Assembly: GCA_963966185.1 (NCBI GenBank)
Contig: CAWZYM010000384.1
Location: forward strand, 62,001-126,000
Direction of reading: 5' to 3'
DNA from: Rhabditoides inermis
Taxonomy: Eukaryota > Nematoda > Chromadorea > Rhabditida > Rhabditidae
DNA length: 64,000 nucleotides
This document shows, in pieces, positions 58,501 to 64,000 of this stretch. The position numbers were made by a program, and so were the translations under genes. The stretch's first letter is position 1. Every line of letters starts with the position of its first letter. A model generated the notes under the pieces. That model searched no databases, had not been told where the DNA came from, and saw only the letters and a list, made by a program, of their open reading frames with translations.

Positions 58501-59979
58501 GAGAACGAGAGAAAGAGAGAACGAGAGAAAGAGAGAAGGAAAGAAGGAGGGAAGGAGGGAAGGAGGGAAGGAGAGGAGGAGAGGAGGAGAGAAGGGGAGA
58601 AGGAGAGAAGGAGGGAAGGAATGGGAGGAGAGAAGGAGGAAAGGAGAGGAGGAGAGAAGGAAAGAAGGAGAGAAGGAGGGAAGGAATGGAAGGAGAGAAC
58701 GAGAGAACGAGAAAATATCGAAAAAATTTGAAATGAAATTGATGAAATAATGAGAGAAGAACATGTTACATGTATGAAGACGAGAGAGAAAATTTCTATG
58801 AAATTCAACAAAAGGACATATATTATCTTTTAAAAGTACTTCCGTAAAAAGTGTTGTTTGTGTTAACCTGATTCAAGAAAAGCGCATGCATATATTATTA
58901 ATTTTCGAAAAATCAAATCGTAAACACCTGAACATGAAAACTAACACAAACTTGCTCTTTCAAAACGTTGAATAATTTTTGAATAATTAATGTTGAATAA
59001 TTCCATGTTTTGTTTTTTTTGACATTTATACCTGAAACATTGAGTCAAACAACATCACGAATAACATTTTATTTTACTGATAAACCATAAATAATAAACC
59101 GCAAAAAACACTAAATAAACAAAACAATCGTATTATTCTGAATGTTACGTGTAACTATTCTATATTCGTTTGAAAGAGCAAGTTTGTGTTAGTTTTCATG
59201 TTCAGGTGTTTACGATTTGATTTTTCGAAAATTAATAATATATGCATGCGCTTTTCTTGAATCAGGTTAACACAAACAACACTTTTTACGGAAGTACTTT
59301 TAAAAGATAATTTCGGTTCGGTTAACCGGTTAAACCGAACCGAAAAACCGTAAAGAGTTTAACAGGGCCATCTCTAGTTGTGGCGAACAACTTACGAGAT
59401 CTGCATCATGTTTGATGACTAGGACATCGATCAAGGATGGCTTTCGTATATACCAAATTGCGCTGTTTGCGCGCGATCGATGCAAAACCGCCATGGCGCG
59501 CAAATGGTGCGGGGTAATTTGAACTGGAGAATTGGCGGGAACTTTACATAACCTATAAGTGTTTCGAACTTTTTTTTCAAAATGGTGTGTTTCGTTCACT
59601 CACCGATACAGAACTACCAAGGCTCATTGTGCATTTTGTGTTTTGATTTGTAATAATTCAACACTTCTTTTAATTCAAGACGTCTTGTTTTCGGCCGATG
59701 AGAACAAGTGAAACTGATGTACAAAGTACAAAAACATAGCCCTGAGTGATTAGACACATGCTTTTCGATCAATAAAAACTTGACAAAAAAAACTACTCCT
59801 CTTGTGGCCTTGTCACTCGATGTGCAAACTGATTTATGTAGTGTAGTGTAGTGTGCGTGTGTTGTGTGTTGTGCTCACCGATGCAGAAGCCGTTCATGAG
59901 AAAGAAGCCTATCATCATGTCCATCTCTCCCGGACGGTTCTCATAGTCCAGAGTCTGCATCGGTTCCGGAGAGCGCGCG
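51435..59979 (-). CDS. Single-pass membrane protein, 3' exons (5' end not found)
   Basis: Model: complement(join(51435..51719, 54822..54931, 55015..55109, 55372..55438, 59879..59979)), 218 aa from the first modelled exon, all junctions in phase. The segment MMIGFFLMNGFCI joined to VFFLLFGMCVIFNC forms one long hydrophobic helix, followed by the basic stop-transfer MRRRPRQFR. The tail after it is about 160 residues, Ser/Pro-rich (SAPLIESPVPSPAPITPAKT) with a basic RLKNGGGERRKSS patch and an acidic C-terminal part ending DDLYYT. This suggests a type I protein with a cytoplasmic tail. The extracellular part must lie upstream, perhaps outside the window. Family not recognised. The intron 55439-59878 holds a hAT-like element. 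Confidence 0.65.
51816..51941. mobile_element. Hairpin MITE, AGTACTT family
   Basis: Inverted arms of about 37 bases: AAAAGTACTTGCGCAAAGAA at the left and its complement at the right, enclosing about 50 bases. It lies in the last intron of the membrane-protein gene. Related to the elements at 2315 and 58824. Confidence 0.7.
52100..52515. repeat. Dispersed repeat R, copy 1
   Basis: About 400 bases matching 56270-56630 in inverted orientation (shared: AATTCTGGCGCGAG, ACATTGTTGCTAACATG, GAGGGCG...CGCCCTCTC). It contains the short palindrome GAGAGGGCGTTGCGCGCCCT. Confidence 0.7.
53101..53594 (+). CDS. Candidate small plus-strand gene, 3' part only
   Basis: Possible exon 53101-53186 (TALIKRVSLRKKLRSIAGVW ... 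RQILDE) ends in a good donor, GAG|GTAAGG. A second possible exon starts at 53258 after TTGCAG (MMSHRARETGRPRGC), and a third at about 53480 after TTGCAG (VLVDDSPAARVHQG in one frame, FSWMTAQQRVFIKDY in another). AATAAA lies at 53589-53594. The phases do not fit all pieces, and no start was found. It lies within an intron of the minus-strand membrane-protein gene. Weak; it could be non-coding. Confidence 0.25.
53600..54821. other. Intronic region with repeat fragments
   Basis: Contains pieces related to the TTAA-type family (near 54110-54165, and TACCGTACCTTTAAGC near 54765) and two copies of TTTGATCTAGCCGCC (near 54358 and 54517). No exon supported. Confidence 0.4.
55832..55892. repeat. Dispersed repeat S, copy 2, left part
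   Basis: Matches 41150-41210. It ends in GTTGTGGC, the target duplication of the hAT-like element, and continues at 59377. Confidence 0.75.
56270..56630. repeat. Dispersed repeat R, copy 2
   Basis: Inverted relative to 52100-52515 and lying inside the hAT-like element. Confidence 0.7.
56640..58720. repeat. GAGAGAAC/GAGAGAAA minisatellite, about 2.1 kb
   Basis: Units of about 8 bases (GAGAGAAC, GAGAGAAA) with interspersed GGAGGGAAG and CGATATAACGAGAG blocks that recur every few hundred bases, indicating a higher-order arrangement. The plus strand is almost all purine with scattered C. The long open frames on both strands are a by-product. Confidence 0.9.
58824..59309. mobile_element. Fold-back MITE with arms of about 140 bp, AGTACTT family
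   Basis: The left arm starts TCTTTTAAAAGTACTTCCGT and is repeated as its complement at 59168-59308, around a spacer of about 200 bases. No ORF. Nested in the hAT-like element. Confidence 0.75.
59377..59565. repeat. Dispersed repeat S, copy 2, right part
   Basis: Matches 41205-41385, continuing the left part at 55832-55892 across the hAT-like insertion. Confidence 0.75.
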
Positions 59980-60340
59980 CTGCAAATAGTATGCAAATTA
60001 GAGGAATATGCTAATCATGAGAACAAATATGACATTGACATTGAATATACTTCAATCTTATTGTTCGCATAATAATAATTGGTATTGATTGCTGATTTTC
60101 GATTTGATAAATATATAACGAATGTGAATCGAAAACGCAGGTGTGAAATAGAGTAGTGGTAACAATGAGAGAAAGATCTCTACCAATCCCTCCACTCTCT
60201 CATGAGCTGCAATCACTGCAGCAGCAGAGAAAGAGAGGAATAGAACGATGCATCAAAAATCAGGAACTCATTCCTCTCCCTCTTTCTCTATCTCTGCCTT
60301 CTCTAAACAACGAGTGTGCGAAATGCAGAGAGAGAAGGAA

Positions 60341-60380
<40 letters not shown>

Positions 60381-61641
60381 CTGGCTGCCCTTGCTGTGTG
60401 ATGGATGTCCGTTGCAGGTTGGGTGGTGGTATACGGGTGGGAGGGTGGGAGAAGGTTGGAGCGGCGAGTGCGCGGAGGGCATGGTGTGAGAAGAGGTGAG
60501 ACAGAGAGGTACCAGTGTCCGGCGATTCACGCATGCACTTGTCCCAGCTGTCGTCACGTTTTGCACTCACAAGAAGAACTGTGTGATGCCAATTGCGGCG
60601 ACAGGTCACAGGTGGCCGAGTAAGCGCGTATCCCAGCTGGGCAAGACTCTCAGTCAGTGACGCAGTCCGATGCAATGTCTTCCGTTGGCGATTTGGCGCG
60701 CTTGTTGCGGAGAATAACAGTAATTAGTAGTAAATAAGATTAGCGTGTCCAAATCAGGCCGTTTTGGAGATAGCAAAGTCAGTCTCCTCTGACGACAGTC
60801 AAATGTTTGTCGCTGAGTGTTCGTTTCAGAAATGGATACTCAATACAGTAGTGATTGCGGCCGACGTCGTTGCATCGAGTACAAACCGTGCGATGGAAAT
60901 TATCACGAATAGCAGACAGTGTCAGTGAAAGAGTATCGAGTCGCAGCAGAAGCGAGTAGAATGTATGTATGACGATACTGGGTAAATTCGAAATCTGAGT
61001 GTATGTATGAATGTATGTATGATTTGCGTGCTGATAGTGCAAGGAGACTCCCAGACGCCAGAAGCCACAGTCGTCGTCTTATTGGATTTGGCACGTCTCT
61101 CCAATCGCCAGAAACTCAGAAATCCGAGCCGCTGCGCAATTTTGAATCGTCGCAGTTTTCAATGAGGAAATACGGGAGGGGAGAGGAAGGAAGCGCGCGA
61201 GTCTTCTTTCGTCTTTCTTCGTCCACAAATGACGATTGCAAATTGGAAGACGTGGATAGGCTCGTGTTTCAGCGTGTCTTTCAAACACCCGACAAAAGCG
61301 TTTTACGATTTTTTGCAGCGATTCTTTTCAACGATCATTAGTTCGCAGCCGCATTTATAATGACCATCTTCGCATTTTTTCAAGAGCAAAGATTCAAAAT
61401 GAAGACTCCTTGCAACGTCTCAATATTCAAAGACGTCGGAGGACAAAAACAAGTCAGTGCACCGATTGAATGTTAGCGTCATTAGTTTCATATGTACAAG
61501 TACTACATACAATATACATACTTTTCGGATGGAAGTACACATCAATGCAACATCATAATGCCTGCAAACGCACAATTTCGACTGATTCCGTGAATCGAGT
61601 GAACTAATTAGCGAAGCAAAAAGAGCGATTGGGAGGAGAAA

Positions 61642-61713
<72 letters not shown>

Positions 61714-63673
61714 AACTGAGTTCGCACGCCCCCGGGGCAGGATCTTCAGGAAACTAAATTTGCAAATCCCAAGGCCCATCATCACAAACATCGTTTCTTC
61801 AGCAATGTATGCATGCCACTCCGAGATAAGTTAAGCGTTTACATTCAAACATATACCAGAAGTACAAATATACAGAGTGTAGGGAGGCGGGTGAAATAAT
61901 GTTGCGAGAGTTTTCCCAGAAGAGGAACAATACCTCATACAAAACATGGTTGACGTATAAGCCTACATTCTCCCGACTCTAAAAAGGTGAAAGAGACGGG
62001 GAATAGAGACAAAAGATGAGGGGAAGAGGGACTTGGTGTTTACCCCAAAGTGCAGGAATGGAGTCAGACAGAGGTTTGAGATGTTCATGTGATAGCGAGA
62101 AAGAGAGAGATAGAGGGAGGGGGAGTAGCTTCATGAAACCTGCGGACATTTCATTAAGCGAATGTTTGGCGCACTGACTGAAATACGAATACTGCCAACA
62201 TAAAGCTGTTAGAATGTGAGATTGTGAGAAGCCGGGAAACAGCGCAGGGCTATATCTATATCTGTGACAAACAATTATAGACTCGTTCGTGATAGATTCT
62301 GCAGGCCGACCCAAAAAAAAACTATGCAGAATGCAGATTATCGGTCATTGCAAAGAATTCATGAAAATATATGCATAATTGTCATGTGGCTATATTCTCA
62401 GAGAGCGAAGAACAATGAGGACAATTATCGAACACCGCCAATGCTTGAAAGCGAAAAACTACGCGGCGCGAGAAAGTGACGAAGTGTTTCGCGTCTGCTG
62501 AAGTGAGGTTAACTTCGTTTCCCAAACCTAACTCAGCAGTGTTCACAAATTGTCGGGGATTCCACGTGATACAAAAAAAAGGAAAACAAAAAAACAAAAA
62601 GACAAAGTCTGTTGGACATACTTTAAAACTCTGTACGAAGTCAGTCTAGTATGAAAACAAACCGGGAGTTATATACAATTCTGTACAAAGCCAGAATACA
62701 AAGCAAAATGGTAATTTGTTTGAAGACTTTTAGCTGATTAGACACTAAATTTTCGTTAAAACAAACATTCAAGTGAAATACAGGTGATTGCCTCGCGTTC
62801 CAATTTGTATAACGTACAATATACTCACTCGTCGTTGGAAGGGGGTCGAATACGCATGTGAGAATGCAATAAAAACAGGCCGCCAACAACGCTCTCACAG
62901 TCAAAATAGAAGAGAGTTTCAATGCAATTGTCGCTCTATGTACGTGCAAGGGTAATTCGAATGTTAGGGCACGCTCGCCCAGTCTAGAATGCACGTCTTC
63001 CCACGAGGAATTTGGATATGATGTGAAATCCTCTTATCCTCGACCACCAATCACAAGCATCAGGCGTTTTTCCATAATTGAATTCGTGTTGAAACCCAAT
63101 CAGTGCTCCAGATAGCAGCTCCAGATTTTTCGCGTTTCTCAAACTCGCTGCACAGTTGTGAAAGGAAAGGGAAGGCAGAAGAAGCGTTCTTCGCTCTCAT
63201 TAGGCCCAGGCGTTAATTGTCGGATAGGCGAGAAAGAGGAGAAAAGATGAGAAGCAAGAGAGGGAAGAAAGGAGGGAAGGGGAGGCAGAAGGAGAAAAGG
63301 AGAGGTGAGAAGCGAGAGAGGGAAAGGAGGACGAGTCTATCAAGAATGGGGCAGTCGCGTCTCTTTTCCAGGGTGATGTGGCCCATTAGAAAGACTTTCG
63401 TCGAATCTTCAGCCACGAGAAACCCGGATTTAAATTTCAAGATAGACCCGAGAAAAAAAAGAGAATTGGGGGATTTGAGGATGAAGGTAAGAGATAGTGG
63501 AGAGAGGGAGAGCTGGGTGCAGGAAATATTTTCAAATATTTCACGATATGAGAATGTAATGGGCTGGAAAGGAAAATGAGCAGAACGATACTTATTGAGG
63601 ACATGAGGACACCGCAATTTTGTCTGTTCAAAGCTTCGGTTTCACATAAATATACTTTCTTTCTCTTTCTCTT

Positions 63674-63727
<54 letters not shown>

Positions 63728-63939
63728 CGCTTTCTCTCTTTCCGCTTTCTCTTCCTACGTGTATAGCGATATTTCACAAACAATCGTCGTGGGTGGTCCG
63801 AAGAAGAGGCGCCACAAGAAGCAATCTTGGGTATTCTCGTTACAAGATAAATTTCCGGGCGTTGCTGAGAAATCGCTCGATTAATCAGCGTGATTTGAGA
63901 AAGAAACAAGAGTCAGGAGGATGTGGGTGGTACAAACAG

Positions 63940-63978
<39 letters not shown>

Positions 63979-64000
63979 AGAGAGAGAGAGAGAGAGAAAG
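59980..64000. other. 4 kb without supported exons
   Basis: Upstream of the last exon found for the minus-strand membrane-protein gene. GA or CT tracts lie at about 60347-60377, 61646-61707, 63671-63724 and 63943-64000. A minus-strand hydrophobic frame at about 62820-62960 (SSILTVRALLAACFYCILTC) ends in a good donor (A|GTGAGT at 62831) and could be a signal-peptide exon. Its phase does not join the exon at 59979, so an unseen exon would be needed. Confidence 0.35.

Larger units (their letters stand above)
55893..59376. mobile_element. hAT-like transposon, 3484 bp, non-autonomous
   Basis: Left end TAGAGATGGTCCGGTTAA, right end the complement of TAGAGATGGCCCTGTTAA. The 8-bp target duplication GTTGTGGC is present at 55885-55892 and 59377-59384, as expected for hAT elements. 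Subterminal CGGTTAACCGGTTAACCG palindromes lie at both ends. No transposase is seen. The interior holds repeat R, a 2-kb GAGA minisatellite and a fold-back MITE. It is inserted in repeat S within an intron of the membrane-protein gene. Confidence 0.8.

Noticed and set aside
56876..58811. Long Ser/Leu/Phe or Arg/Glu open frames over the GAGA minisatellite
   Set aside because: Pure composition effect of an 8-base purine repeat. No start context, splice sites or conserved residues.
61003..61341. 112-residue plus-strand open frame
   Set aside because: No splice sites, signal or recognisable motif, and composition like its non-coding surroundings.
62641..62994. Hydrophobic minus-strand frame that could be the signal-peptide exon of the membrane-protein gene
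   Set aside because: A good donor is present but the phase does not join the next known exon at 59979, and no bridging exon was found. Mentioned only as a possibility.

Overview
The window is eukaryotic. Multi-exon genes have short introns with GT donors and TTTCAG or TTGCAG acceptors, there is no bacterial operon logic, and it is full of retroelements, MITEs and (GA)n microsatellites. Intron style, the BCL11-type and MITD1-type genes and the many secreted repeat proteins suggest a nematode, perhaps a diplogastrid such as Pristionchus. That assignment is inference; nothing here proves it.

Layout: (1) 0.9-3.2 kb, minus strand: an MITD1-like gene (MIT plus MIT_C domains) whose reading frame splices on into Nab2/ZC3H14-type CCCH zinc fingers. 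(2) 3.9-5.5 kb, minus: a secreted Gly/Ala/Tyr-rich repeat protein; its near-identical sister lies inverted at 25.5-27.1 kb. (3) 6.7-13.8 kb, minus: an 18-exon BCL11 (CTIP) homologue, followed to about 25 kb by a long GA-rich region with no supported exon, probably 5' intron and regulatory DNA. (4) 27.5-41.1 kb, plus: four genes for proteins made of a signal peptide, a long tandem-repeat core and a terminal hydrophobic tail (GPI-signal-like). Each has a different repeat (Thr/Asp 7-mer, Glu/Lys 10-mer, ENPAKS 20-mer, VEQ 17-mer). Two share promoter, N-terminus and C-terminus but have unrelated repeats. A relic and a broken second copy of the VEQ gene (49-51 kb, split by a solo LTR) belong to the same family. 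(5) 41.4-49 kb: a mobile-element island with a TTAA-type element, a CR1/Jockey-like non-LTR fragment, and a Naiad-type Penelope-like element interrupted by a TA-flanked MITE and two copies of one tRNA-derived SINE. (6) 51.4-60 kb, minus: the 3' part of a single-pass membrane protein gene. One of its introns carries a 3.5-kb hAT-like element with 8-bp target duplications, itself filled with a 2-kb GAGA minisatellite and a fold-back MITE. (7) 60-64 kb: no supported gene.

The most distinctive content is the cluster of repeat-core surface-type proteins in 27-41 kb. The ends of these genes are conserved while the repeat cores are exchanged, expanded and collapsed. Exon joins were made by eye from splice consensus and phase; no search or transcript evidence was available.
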